Assembly (NCBI GenBank): GCA_030641485.1
Contig: DAOWHJ010000047.1
Coordinates: forward strand, 1-29,347
Source: Pseudomonadota bacterium
GTDB taxonomy: Bacteria > Desulfobacterota > Anaeroferrophillalia > Anaeroferrophillales > Tharpellaceae
Reading direction: 5' to 3'
DNA length: 29,347 nt
In this document: piece by piece, positions 8,092-16,019 of the stretch
Numbering within the stretch: position 1 is the first letter of the stretch
How the letters are laid out: every line of letters starts with the position of its first letter
Position numbers and translations under genes: made by a program
Notes under the pieces: model-generated
Database searches by the model: none
Seen by the model: the letters and a program-made list of their open reading frames with translations, nothing else
Told to the model about the DNA's origin: nothing

Positions 8092-8814
8092 TCATTCAAG
8101 TGCCTGACCAAAAAGACGTAGACTGATGAATTTCGCCCAACCCGACTTTGGTTCTGATACTGGAACCACAACTTTCGGAGTTTCATGAGCTGAAACGGGG
8201 GCTGTTTTAATTACCAAATATGGATTTACGGCAGCCTGATTTCCCGCAACCCCAGGAAGCGCACATTGCCCGGTCTCTAAACAGCGCTGGTAACATGCCG
8301 GAGGGCTGGCTTTTTCAGCTGCTGGGGCACAGGGCAAACGACTCCCCTTAAATACTTTAGGCTCATTACCAAAAATTTCATTTTTGAGACGCTTCGCTTC
8401 ATCGCCTAGATCAGCTGACAAGGCCTGGACCTTCTTAACCATCTCCGAGTTATCAGCGATGACCCTTTTTAGGGTCATGAGATCTTTTTGGGATTTATTG
8501 ATTTTGTGGAGACGATGTTTAAGTCCCATGACCACAAATTCATCTTCCAAAGCTAAAACCCGCTGGACAGTCGCTTTTTCACCCAACTGCAAAGTTGCAA
8601 TCTTGCGCTCCAGTTCAAGCACCTGTTTATCAAGTTTCTGACCACTCAAGAAAACTGAAACTAGAGCCACTGCCAGCGCACAGACCAAAACTAGAGTCAG
8701 CAGAGAAAGTCCGCTACTGCTCTTTTTCGATTTTACAGGCTTTGCTAAATCTGAATTAGCAGCAGTACTCTTTTTTTCAACTTTTTTATCGTCAACTTTT
8801 TTATCTTCACTCAC
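8092..8814 (-). CDS. Hypothetical single-pass coiled-coil membrane protein with C-terminal cysteine cluster
   Basis: I do not recognise a named family. The 240-residue protein starts with a very Lys-rich cytoplasmic segment (1-32), then one membrane helix (about 37-57), then a long heptad-rich helix predicted as coiled coil (about 60-147). A short region follows with cysteines at 162, 174, 178 and 184, and a Pro/Val-rich tail. The layout suggests a periplasmic coiled coil anchored in the inner membrane, where the cysteines could form disulfides. The start is GTG, chosen because AGGAGAG sits just before it. It lies between the phosphomannomutase gene (130-base gap upstream) and rlmB (75-base gap downstream), and its context gives no clear function. 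Confidence 0.75.
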   Translation of the reverse strand: MSEDKKVDDKKVEKKSTAANSDLAKPVKSKKSSSGLSLLTLVLVCALAVALVSVFLSGQKLDKQVLELERKIATLQLGEKATVQRVLALEDEFVVMGLKHRLHKINKSQKDLMTLKRVIADNSEMVKKVQALSADLGDEAKRLKNEIFGNEPKVFKGSRLPCAPAAEKASPPACYQRCLETGQCALPGVAGNQAAVNPYLVIKTAPVSAHETPKVVVPVSEPKSGWAKFISLRLFGQALE

Positions 8815-8944
8815 AAGCTCTCTCCTGAAAATCCATTTTCTATTTTAATTTAGATTAGCCATAATCAACTCATAAACAGCAACCAAATGCCGAACCCGAC
8901 TTATAACCTTTATTCGCACTCGGGTCAAGCTGAAGAGAAACTTT

Positions 8945-10321
8945 CTAAACCTTAAATTTATCAAGCAGGCGCAAAATCGTCTCGGTCTTATTCTCCAGCA
9001 AAACTCTATCACCCCGACTTTCAACATTCAATCTCACCAAGGGCTCAGTATTGGAAGAGCGGAGATTGAAACGCCAATTTGCAAACTCAAGGCTCAACCC
9101 ATCGGTAAGATCCCGCTTAAGCAACTCTTCGCGCCCACTGAAATACTCTTCCACCGCTGCAATTGCAGCCTCAGGGTTGACCAGTCGTCGGTTAATTTCA
9201 CCACTGACGGGAAAGCGCCGAATCCTTTCATCAACAAGTTTGGAGAGTGGTTGATCCCGCTTTGCCATAAGCTCCAAAAGCAAAAGCCAAGGAATCATAC
9301 CACTGTCACAATAAGAAAAATTGCGAAAATAGTGGTGCGCACTCATCTCTCCACCGTAAAGAGCATCAAGTTCTCGCATTTTATCTTTAATAAATGCATG
9401 ACCGGTCTTTGACATATAGGCTCTGCCATTACTCTCGGAAACCAACTCAACCGTATTCCATAAAAGCCTGGGATCGTGTATAATCGCTGCACCAGGGTGG
9501 TTCGCCAACAAACTCTCAGCCAAAAGACCAACGATATAGTAACCCTCGATAAAGCGGCCATTTTCATCAAAGAAAAAACAGCGGTCAAAATCCCCGTCCC
9601 AAGCTAAACCGACAGCGGCTTGATGTTTAACCACAGCCTGACTCGTTAAAGCCCGATTCTCTGGCAGGAGTGGATTGGGAATCCCTTCCGGAAAGGTGCC
9701 ATCCGGCTGATTCAGCAATTTGACCATGGTATATGGCAAACGCTCTTCCAACAGGTCTAAAACCGGACCGGCACAACCGTTACCGGCATTGACCACTATT
9801 TTAAATGGTTGTAATTTTTTCGGCTCAATATAACTTAAAAGATGTTCAATATAATCGGGACGAAAGAGAAAAGGTCTGGTTTCAGCAATAGTTGTCGAAC
9901 TTGAAAAATTACCATATCGAACCAGCGTTTCAATCTGCGGCAGACCAAAGTCACCACTTAGCGGACGAGATTCGTGCTGGACCAATTTCAGGCCATTATA
10001 GTCACCGGGATTATGACTTGCTGTCACCATAATCCCGCCATCAAGCTGGTAGTTGAAAGTCGCAAAATAGACCTCTTCCGTACCACAAAGACCAAGCTCT
10101 AAAACCTCGACCCCGCCCTCATTCAATCCCCGGGAAAGGGCGGTCGCCAAGGCCCGACTTGAAGGACGGATATCTTCGCCAACCGCAACTTTTTTGGGCT
10201 TTATGAACTCTGCATAGGCCCGCCCCAAGCGCCAGGCCAGCTCCTCATTAAGTTCATCTGGAACCCGACCACGAATATCATAGGCTTTAAAACATGAGGT
10301 TGAAATAATTTCCCCCGACAT
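8945..10321 (-). CDS. manB: Phosphomannomutase/phosphoglucomutase
   Basis: This 458-residue enzyme of the alpha-D-phosphohexomutase family has all four active-site loops. They are the phosphoserine loop TASHNP (S102), the metal-binding DGDFDR (242-247), the sugar-binding loop GGEMSAHHYF (323-332) and the phosphate-binding RSSNTEP (421-427). The GEMSAHHYF loop is typical of bifunctional PMM/PGM enzymes such as AlgC. It interconverts mannose 1- and 6-phosphate and/or glucose 1- and 6-phosphate, feeding synthesis of lipopolysaccharide and exopolysaccharide sugars. The start has GAAGGAG 8 bases upstream. It is the first gene of the minus-strand run ending at 2477, although gaps of 130 and 75 bases downstream leave room for separate promoters. 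Confidence 0.93.
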   Translation of the reverse strand: MSGEIISTSCFKAYDIRGRVPDELNEELAWRLGRAYAEFIKPKKVAVGEDIRPSSRALATALSRGLNEGGVEVLELGLCGTEEVYFATFNYQLDGGIMVTASHNPGDYNGLKLVQHESRPLSGDFGLPQIETLVRYGNFSSSTTIAETRPFLFRPDYIEHLLSYIEPKKLQPFKIVVNAGNGCAGPVLDLLEERLPYTMVKLLNQPDGTFPEGIPNPLLPENRALTSQAVVKHQAAVGLAWDGDFDRCFFFDENGRFIEGYYIVGLLAESLLANHPGAAIIHDPRLLWNTVELVSESNGRAYMSKTGHAFIKDKMRELDALYGGEMSAHHYFRNFSYCDSGMIPWLLLLELMAKRDQPLSKLVDERIRRFPVSGEINRRLVNPEAAIAAVEEYFSGREELLKRDLTDGLSLEFANWRFNLRSSNTEPLVRLNVESRGDRVLLENKTETILRLLDKFKV

Positions 10322-10631
10322 AAACGCAACTCCTTCACGAAATATTCACTAAAACAGCTTGCCAAAACAATTTAACCGAAACCCACTCCAACGCAGGCGC
10401 TACACCCGGCAAAGACCCTTCAGGAGAAGGTCACAAGCCCGTAATCTTACAGAGCACATTATCATGGTAGCGACCCAAACAAAAGTAAATTGCAACAACT
10501 CGGTTTCAGTTTCATAGTTTCAAACTGGCGAAAAGGAAAAGCGAAGCGCCAATAACAATAAAAATAAACCCGCAAATCAAGACCACACGGTTGGACAAAT
10601 TCAGAAAAATATGTTATGCTCGCCGGAGCGA
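10322..10631. other. Intergenic stretch between manB and the tRNA terminator
   Basis: About 310 bases hold no open frame with a ribosome binding site. On the minus strand the manB ribosome binding site and a weak promoter-like pair (TTGTTT, 17 bases, GAATAT) lie close to the gene. I see no RNA gene or repeat here apart from a short imperfect hairpin near 10410-10432. Confidence 0.5.
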
Positions 10632-10668
10632 ACAAAAAAAAGGCGTCCTCTCTGAAGAGAACGCCTTA
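10632..10668 (-). terminator. Rho-independent terminator of tRNA-Phe
   Basis: On the minus strand the stem AAGGCGT/ACGCCTT (10661-10667 with 10640-10646), extended inward by TCTCT/AGAGA pairing, is followed by a run of eight T (complement of 10633-10640). It lies 14 bases beyond the 3' end of tRNA-Phe. Confidence 0.85.
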
Positions 10669-10681
10669 ATGCTTGAAAAGC

Positions 10682-10757
10682 TGGTGCCGGGGGACGGAAT
10701 CGAACCGCCGACACGGGGATTTTCAGTCCCCTGCTCTACCGACTGAGCTACCCCGGC
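10682..10757 (-). tRNA. tRNA-Phe (anticodon GAA)
   Basis: The 76-base cloverleaf has acceptor stem GCCGGGG/CCCCGGC, D-arm GCTC-AGTCGGTAGAGC, anticodon stem GGGGA/TCCCC around loop CTGAAAA (anticodon GAA), T-arm with GTTCGATTC, discriminator A and an encoded CCA. It stands alone with its own promoter and terminator. Encoded CCA means no 3' addition is needed. Confidence 0.97.
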
Positions 10758-10773
10758 TAACCAAGCGAGGGCC

Positions 10774-10802
10774 TAGATAGCTTAAAGAGTGACCTTTGTC
10801 AA
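10774..10802 (-). promoter_or_regulatory. Sigma70 promoter of tRNA-Phe with GC-rich discriminator
   Basis: On the minus strand there is a perfect TTGACA (complement of 10797-10802), a 17-base spacer and TATCTA (complement of 10774-10779). The tRNA 5' end follows about 17 bases after the -10. The -10 is followed directly by GGCCCTCGC, a GC-rich discriminator of the kind seen at stable-RNA promoters under ppGpp/DksA control. Stringent control here is an inference. Confidence 0.75.
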
Positions 10803-10836
10803 GAGGATTTTTTTCAACTTAAGGAGTTTTTTCGTT

Positions 10837-11193
10837 ATGAGTAACACCCTAAACACCTCCCTACTCGCCATCCAGAGCCACTTCACCCGCTTAGAGGCCA
10901 GTGCCAACAATATTGCCAACTTAAACAGTGATGGCTACAAAAGTCAACGAGTAGACATTAAGGAAGGCCCCAATGGAGCACCAACCACATCGAGCTCGAC
11001 AGACTTGTCTTCGGGGCCCTCAAGAATGGAGCTGAACCAGGAAGGTGAGTTGGTCGAGATTGAGATGTCCAATGTCGACCTTGCAACCGAATATGTCAAA
11101 ACCATGGAATCAACCCTGGCCATTAAGGCCAACCTGAAAACCGCCCAAACTGCCGATGAGATGTTAGGCGAGCTCATCAATACCTTGGCCTAG
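10837..11193 (+). CDS. Orphan flagellar basal-body rod-like protein (FlgC/FlgB-like)
   Basis: This 118-residue protein has the flagellar rod N-terminal motif FTRLEASANNIANLNSDGYK (about 16-35). Its C-terminal motif is VDLATEYVKTMESTLAIKAN followed by LKTAQTADEMLGELINTL, which matches the Flg_bbr_C domain of rod and hook proteins. A short Ser/Thr-rich link joins the two. I start at the ATG at 10837, preceded by AAGGAG at 10 bases. The frame opens earlier, at 10789, but that part overlaps the divergent tRNA promoter and looks unlike the family. FlgC is usually about 135-150 residues, so this is a minimal version. No other flagellar gene is near. It may be an accessory rod component or a diverged paralogue. 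Confidence 0.82.
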   Translation: MSNTLNTSLLAIQSHFTRLEASANNIANLNSDGYKSQRVDIKEGPNGAPTTSSSTDLSSGPSRMELNQEGELVEIEMSNVDLATEYVKTMESTLAIKANLKTAQTADEMLGELINTLA

Positions 11194-11211
11194 GAGACTG
11201 TCAGAGGCCCT

Positions 11212-12156
11212 TCAGCTTGAACTCTGCAAACGATAGATCCGCTTGCCCGACGGCAGGTGGCCGACAACGACGCAAAAGATCGAGCCACCCCGACCAAGAT
11301 AGTCAGCAAGATGAGTGTGTTCAGCCTCCAAAACCCCAAGTAACTCTTCTGAATTATCACGCAACTCCTCGGTAAATGCAAGTACGACCCCTCGTGTTTC
11401 AGAAAAACTTTGCCCAGATCCAACCAAAGCCTGACTGACGGCATAAGCAATAGAATCTCTGATCACTCCGTGAAATTCATACCCATTCTGAAAATTTACC
11501 TCAAAATAGTTATAACCGTACGGCCGTATTTGCGGCGGGCAAACTAGAGTAAAAGCTGGATTCTGCTCTTTGGCGTGCTCTTCGAGTTGAGCTTTCGGGA
11601 AACGCCCCACAAGACTTAGCGAGAGCTCTTGATAGATAAATTCTGCCACATGATGCTGCGCATAGGGCTGACTCTGTTCATCGTTGCAATAGAGTTCGAG
11701 GTGGCCCTGTTCGTGATCAAAATAGAGAACTCCACCCCGTGCTTCTGGCGCTATCCGGGCTAACTGTAGCCGTGCATTACCCAGGATGCCATCAGCAACA
11801 GCCGTTGCCAGGGCGGGAAAATCAGGCACCCTACCGGAACTCTCCATCCCCAATTTTTTCACATAATCGACCGCCCCACAATGTGGCCCATGAGCTAAAA
11901 TAACCGCCGGGCGCCGGCTGGGATTAAAAACAACATTCCCCGCCGATGAAAAAACCCTGACATTGCCGAGCTGGTCGAGCAAGTTTCGAATTGCGGCATT
12001 ACGCTGATCAGCGCAGAGGTAGAGGTCAAAGAGCTTATCTCGCCGATCAAGACTTAGGGCCGCCAAAAAACGACGGGTTCGACTAAACGCACGGGTCGGC
12101 TCAACTTGCGCCAGAGTCACTTCTTCTAAAGTGCCCCAACTAAGTTCAAAATTCAT
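11212..12156 (-). CDS. Uncharacterised protein with beta-carbonic-anhydrase-like N-terminal domain
   Basis: The 314-residue protein shows, in order, the three signatures of beta-class carbonic anhydrases. These are CADQR at 48-52 (family CxDxR, zinc Cys plus Asp/Arg dyad), VRVFSSAGNVV at 66-76 (family RNAGNxV) and AHGPHCGAV at 88-96 (family GHxxCGA). Two things are odd. The last motif has three residues rather than two between His89 and Cys93 (or His92 directly before the Cys), and the helix between AGN and the last motif is shortened, with a Cys-to-Cys distance of 45. The C-terminal half (about 125-314) matches nothing I know. I therefore call it carbonic-anhydrase-like and do not assign activity. 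It lies 23 bases after ssb on the same strand, so co-transcription with ssb is likely. Confidence 0.7.
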   Translation of the reverse strand: MNFELSWGTLEEVTLAQVEPTRAFSRTRRFLAALSLDRRDKLFDLYLCADQRNAAIRNLLDQLGNVRVFSSAGNVVFNPSRRPAVILAHGPHCGAVDYVKKLGMESSGRVPDFPALATAVADGILGNARLQLARIAPEARGGVLYFDHEQGHLELYCNDEQSQPYAQHHVAEFIYQELSLSLVGRFPKAQLEEHAKEQNPAFTLVCPPQIRPYGYNYFEVNFQNGYEFHGVIRDSIAYAVSQALVGSGQSFSETRGVVLAFTEELRDNSEELLGVLEAEHTHLADYLGRGGSIFCVVVGHLPSGKRIYRLQSSS

Positions 12157-12179
12157 TCTCCTAATCCTCTTTCAATAAA

Positions 12180-12752
12180 TCAGAACGGGATATCGTCAGG
12201 TCCTGAATCAGGTGCTGAGGCCTGACCGTATGCTGATTGACTTTCGGAACTTACCTGAGGTCCCGGGGAGGAGAAAGTACTACCCTGACCGGAACCACCG
12301 GAGAAACCCTGGTTCTGGTTTTGGTTCTGGTTTTGGTTCTGGTTTTGGTTCTGGTTTTGGTTCTGACCACCACCGAAACCTCCCGGTTGTCCGCCACCCT
12401 GAAAACCGCCGCCGGAACCTCCTCCGTCCTTACTCCCCAACATCTGCATAGTCCCGGCAATAATTTCAGTCGTATAGCGTTTAATTCCATCCTGTTCCCA
12501 AGATCGGGTTTGAATCCGACCTTCAAGGTAGATCTGTTTCCCCTTATGCAGCCACTTGGCACAAATCTCAGCTAATTTCCCAAAGGCTATAATCCGGTGC
12601 CATTCAGTACGCTCCTCTTTTTGCCCATCCTTAACCCAACTATCACTGGTTGCTAGGTTAAAGGTTGTAAAAGGGTTGCCACTGCTACCATACTTCATTT
12701 CCGGATCAGCTCCGAGGTGCCCCACCAGAATCACTTTGTTTACTCCAGCCAT
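12180..12752 (-). CDS. ssb: Single-stranded DNA-binding protein
   Basis: This 190-residue SSB has an N-terminal OB-fold (about 1-108: MAGVNKVILVGHLGADPEMK, TEWHRIIAFGKLAEICAKWL and GKQIYLEGRIQTRSW). It continues with a Gly/Gln/Asn/Ser-rich disordered linker and the acidic tip DDIPF that recruits replication and repair proteins. It binds ssDNA as a tetramer. The linker contains a pure Gln-Asn run, (QN)9Q at residues 130-148, encoded by a 12-base tandem repeat. The start has AAGGAG about 10 bases upstream. Downstream, 23 bases away, is the carbonic-anhydrase-like gene. Confidence 0.96.
   Translation of the reverse strand: MAGVNKVILVGHLGADPEMKYGSSGNPFTTFNLATSDSWVKDGQKEERTEWHRIIAFGKLAEICAKWLHKGKQIYLEGRIQTRSWEQDGIKRYTTEIIAGTMQMLGSKDGGGSGGGFQGGGQPGGFGGGQNQNQNQNQNQNQNQNQNQGFSGGSGQGSTFSSPGPQVSSESQSAYGQASAPDSGPDDIPF
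12311..12364. repeat. 12-base tandem repeat inside ssb linker
   Basis: The plus strand reads GGTTCTGGTTTT four and a half times in a row without a mismatch. On the coding strand each unit encodes Gln-Asn-Gln-Asn. Copy number changes would keep the reading frame and only lengthen or shorten the linker. Confidence 0.95.
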
Positions 12753-12790
12753 AGCCTCAAGTCTCCTTATCGTAAAAAATAGTGTTACAA

Positions 12791-12819
12791 TATAAACTGT
12801 TTTTTTTATTAATTGTTAA
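12791..12819 (-). promoter_or_regulatory. Possible sigma70 promoter of ssb
   Basis: On the minus strand TTAACA (complement of 12814-12819), 17 bases and TTTATA (complement of 12791-12796) lie about 40 bases before the ssb start in an AT-rich stretch. This was found by eye only. Confidence 0.45.
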
Positions 12820-12995
12820 CATACGACTTTTTCTTCATATAAGCAAGTCGGAAAAAAATTGAAAATAATATTGTGTTTTTTTTTACCATCTGCTAGGAGC
12901 CTGACCAAATTTATTAATTACGCCTGATACTGAGTTGCAAATATCAGCCAGATCGGGATCAATAAGTAACAATGTTTGTCAAAGGAGATCATGAA

Positions 12996-14123
12996 ATGAC
13001 TGAGATTAAAACTGTTGGAGTTGTTGGTTTTGGAGTCATGGGGGCGGCGATCGCTCTAAATGCTGCGGGCGCAGGCTACAAAGTTATCTACAAGGAACTT
13101 AACGATGAACTCGTCGCCAGCATGTTTGAGCGTTGGGTAACAAAACCATTAAGCAAAAGAGTTGCCAAAGGTAAAATCAACCAAGACGATATGGACAAAC
13201 TCAGCGGCCAGATCAGCGGTACCAGCCTCTACTCAGGACTTGCTGAGTGTGACCTGGTTATCGAAGCGGCAATTGAGAAGATGGATCTTAAGATTGAAGT
13301 CTTTGCCGAACTCTCTAAGGTTTGCCGTAAAGATGCAATTCTGGTCAGCAACACCTCAACCTTTCTGATCGAAAAACTGATGGCAGAAGTTGACAACCCG
13401 AGCCGGACTGCTGGTCTGCACTACTTCTTCCCCGCCAACATCAACCGCCTGGTTGAGGTGATCAAGCAGAAAGAGACCTCCGATGAAACCTACTCCGCTC
13501 TGATGGAGTTTGCGAAAAAGAATCGCAAAGTCGCAATCACAGTCAAAGATTTTCCCGGTTTTGCCGTCAACCCGGTATTTATTGCAAGCTATGTTGTCCT
13601 TGACAGCTTCTACGGCGACAAACTTAATGCAATCAGCCTGGAAAGTATCTCTCAGGAAGCTTTAGGCCTTAAATTCGGAATTATGTGGGTCCAAAACGGT
13701 GCCGGCTTAGGCACCTGTTTTCATGCCGGGGTCTCAATGGCCGAGTACCTGCGTGAAGCAGACACCGGTTATCCAGAGATGTGTGAGCAGCTCAAAAAGC
13801 AGTTTGAAAGCGGGACGCCCTGGGATATTGAAGGCGGTCCCATCACCGAAATCGCAGCCGACCGCACCCTGGTTAAAGAGCGTCTTTTAGGTGCAATCTT
13901 CGCAATTTCAACCCACCTCATCGAACATAACGTAGTCAGCCCTGATGATCTTGAACTCGGCATTATCACTTCTCTGGCCTGGCCCAAAGGCCCCTTAGCC
14001 CTAATGAATGAACTGGGCATGGAAGAGAGTGCCAGATTAATTAAAGTTGCGGTCGCGGCCGGAGATTTCAAACTTCCGAAAAAATTTGCCGACAACGACT
14101 TGACTCCATGGGTACTGAAGTAG
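12996..14123 (+). CDS. 3-hydroxyacyl-CoA dehydrogenase family protein
   Basis: The protein has 375 residues. Its N-terminal Rossmann domain has VGVVGFGVMGAAIALNAAGAG (GxGxMG at 11-16) and an acidic residue at the end of the second strand. The family motifs DLVIEAAIEKMDLK, LVSNTST (about 116-122) and GLHYFFPANINRLVEVI follow, with the likely catalytic pair H142 and E154. The C-terminal dimerisation part ends with WPKGPLALMNELGMEE. It should oxidise a 3-hydroxyacyl-CoA with NAD+ or run in reverse. The usual HFFNP is HYFFP here and the protein is longer than the roughly 290-residue 3-hydroxybutyryl-CoA enzymes, so the exact substrate is open. I chose the ATG at 12996 because AAAGGAG lies 8 bases upstream; an earlier in-frame ATG at 12972 has no such site. 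No other fatty-acid gene is next to it. Confidence 0.88.
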   Translation: MTEIKTVGVVGFGVMGAAIALNAAGAGYKVIYKELNDELVASMFERWVTKPLSKRVAKGKINQDDMDKLSGQISGTSLYSGLAECDLVIEAAIEKMDLKIEVFAELSKVCRKDAILVSNTSTFLIEKLMAEVDNPSRTAGLHYFFPANINRLVEVIKQKETSDETYSALMEFAKKNRKVAITVKDFPGFAVNPVFIASYVVLDSFYGDKLNAISLESISQEALGLKFGIMWVQNGAGLGTCFHAGVSMAEYLREADTGYPEMCEQLKKQFESGTPWDIEGGPITEIAADRTLVKERLLGAIFAISTHLIEHNVVSPDDLELGIITSLAWPKGPLALMNELGMEESARLIKVAVAAGDFKLPKKFADNDLTPWVLK

Positions 14124-14150
14124 AGTCGGGAATTAGCCAACTATTACCCA

Positions 14151-14192
14151 AAAAGGCGGGAGTAGATTCGCAACCTACTCCCGCCTTTTTTT
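14151..14192. terminator. Bidirectional rho-independent terminator
   Basis: The perfect stem AAGGCGGGAGTAG/CTACTCCCGCCTT (loop ATTCGCAAC) is followed by a T run on the plus strand (14186-14192) and preceded by AAAAA at 14150-14154, which gives T's on the minus strand. It serves the dehydrogenase gene on the plus strand and the kinase-like gene on the minus strand. Confidence 0.92.
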
Positions 14193-15862
14193 CATAACCG
14201 CTCTTTTTTTGCCGCAACGATCTCTTTAGACAGTTCTAAAATCTCACGAAAAGGGTGATGGACCTGAGTTGTATTGATAGTTATTACTGTGTCCGTAATG
14301 GTTCCGTAACGGGTCGGGTCGCCGCTCTCCTGCAGATGGTGTGAGATGATATCGCGAAGCTCGGTATCGGTTCCCATCATCATGTGACGCTCATCAGTCG
14401 CAATCAGGTCTTTAATTTTTGCTCTTTTACGAGTCCTGATAAAATATTGCGAGCCTAAAGTCGCCCCGCGCAGAGCATGTCCACTGTCCCAAGATAGTGC
14501 TTTCAAGGCTATAAAGATACCGGTAAAGGTATCACCCGCACCCAACGTTGAGCTGAGCTCATCAACAAAATCATCACCACAAACAATCTGCCGATCAGCG
14601 TAACGCATCCGAAACATTGTATCCTCTGGCATCCGCGCCTTTTTCCAATAAAGCAGGGCCCGGGTCGGGGTCAAACGTTCTGTATAACGCACGCCCTTAC
14701 TGCCATCAGTTAAAAGCAAACGCCCCCCCTTATTATTCTCCCCCTTTTTCCCCTGGTTCATGTTCCGAACCAACTGCCGACTGGTCAGGTCCTTACCTTT
14801 TCGTTGAATAACCTTGTCAAGCAGCATAAGCTCCTCAACATTTAGAATCATGTACTGAATAAACGGGATAACGGCATCGTATAAAAGTTCTTCACGATCA
14901 ACGAAAAAATGCTCTTTCCGGGAGGTATAGTAACGTGACTCAACCAACTTGTCGAAACACTTAAAGATCGTCTTGGTCGGGCAGAAAAAGGTAGTTACTG
15001 AGCTCGCGTAAGCGGTATTCAAGAGGCGGCAGACCAGACGTAATTCCTCATGATTGGTCAACGAATTGATAATAAGACTGGTCTTGATAAAGTCACGATC
15101 TTTACGCAAGCGATACTCAAGATCAAAATAACGTTGGGCCAGCTTTTCAGCCGGGATCACCTCCTCATTAGTCTGATTCGATAAAACAATTCGATCTAAG
15201 CGCTTGCCCGCCTCCCCCTCTATCGTTAATACATAACTTATGCGCGGCAACAGGCCGTCGACATGCATTTCAGGAATAGCACCAATAGCCACCTGGAATT
15301 CCTGATAAAATTTCTTAACCAATCTAAACTTCGGGTTTTTCACATCAAAAAAGAAGAGGTGCTCATACTCAATCTCAGCACTATACGGCTTAAGCTCGGC
15401 TGAATCATAAAGAGAACGAATCGCCTCAATCAGGTTACGATTGTTGCCGCCCAATTGAATCTGGGCAGTCTTTTTCACATAAACCAGCTTAAGATCATTT
15501 TCATCTTTGATAATTTCCGGATAATCCCGACTGAGTTCAGTAACCATACAGGCTAACTCAGTCGAACACAAACTTAAACCTGGCTGCTCGGCATGTTTAC
15601 CGCCCAGGGCCATAGTGTAGTAACACTTCTCGTTAACCCTTTGCACTTCACAGGTGGACATCGGGTTGACATAGATCGGCAACTCCTGCCCTTCAACCTG
15701 ACAAACAAAGATAGTCCCAAGAGGCAAGAGGATCTTATCATCAATCATGATAAGATCATTCTCGACCACCCGACAGATCTCCTCAAGCGCAGGGGTTATC
15801 ATATAATCAAAAACCGGGATCCCTCCCAAAAAAACGAAACGACTCTGATTGCTGGATGCCAT
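14192..15862 (-). CDS. Large divergent ribokinase/PfkB-fold protein (possible sugar or ADP-dependent kinase)
   Basis: The 556-residue protein is not a standard member of any family I can name. Features of the ribokinase superfamily are visible. They are the anion-hole/base motif STLGAGDTFTGIFIALKAL (GAGD at 441-444), an NxxE motif (NVEE, 341-344), a strand LLLTDGSKGVRY (382-393) and an N-terminal GGN (138-140) like the sugar-binding GGNxxN. About 200 extra residues compared with a usual 300-residue PfkB kinase recall ADP-dependent glucokinases and phosphofructokinases, which also keep NxxE and a G-D catalytic motif. The start has TGGAGG 7 bases before ATG. The gene is monocistronic, divergent from rpmB, and ends in the bidirectional terminator. 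The substrate and phosphoryl donor are unknown. Confidence 0.7.
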   Translation of the reverse strand: MASSNQSRFVFLGGIPVFDYMITPALEEICRVVENDLIMIDDKILLPLGTIFVCQVEGQELPIYVNPMSTCEVQRVNEKCYYTMALGGKHAEQPGLSLCSTELACMVTELSRDYPEIIKDENDLKLVYVKKTAQIQLGGNNRNLIEAIRSLYDSAELKPYSAEIEYEHLFFFDVKNPKFRLVKKFYQEFQVAIGAIPEMHVDGLLPRISYVLTIEGEAGKRLDRIVLSNQTNEEVIPAEKLAQRYFDLEYRLRKDRDFIKTSLIINSLTNHEELRLVCRLLNTAYASSVTTFFCPTKTIFKCFDKLVESRYYTSRKEHFFVDREELLYDAVIPFIQYMILNVEELMLLDKVIQRKGKDLTSRQLVRNMNQGKKGENNKGGRLLLTDGSKGVRYTERLTPTRALLYWKKARMPEDTMFRMRYADRQIVCGDDFVDELSSTLGAGDTFTGIFIALKALSWDSGHALRGATLGSQYFIRTRKRAKIKDLIATDERHMMMGTDTELRDIISHHLQESGDPTRYGTITDTVITINTTQVHHPFREILELSKEIVAAKKERL

Positions 15863-16019
15863 TACTACCTCCAGAAGGAAATTCCCACTTGATTTTTACA
15901 AGCAACCTGTGTTAAACACCGGACCCTTGAAATTAGATTGTTTTGTAATAACTGTAGACTACCGGAGAGCCCCCATCCATTGCCGGGACGGTCTTTAAGA
16001 TTGATTATGGAGTAGAACG

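Noticed and set aside
10789..10836. Earlier start for the flagellar rod-like gene
   Set aside because: This part overlaps the divergent tRNA-Phe promoter, and the ATG at 10837 has AAGGAG and begins right at the family motif.
12311..12364. Possible CRISPR-like repeat
   Set aside because: The units are 12 bases, directly adjacent with no spacers, and lie inside the ssb coding frame.
12237..12575. Plus-strand frame with a long Leu-Val repeat
   Set aside because: It is the antisense reading of the ssb Gln-Asn repeat, not a membrane protein.
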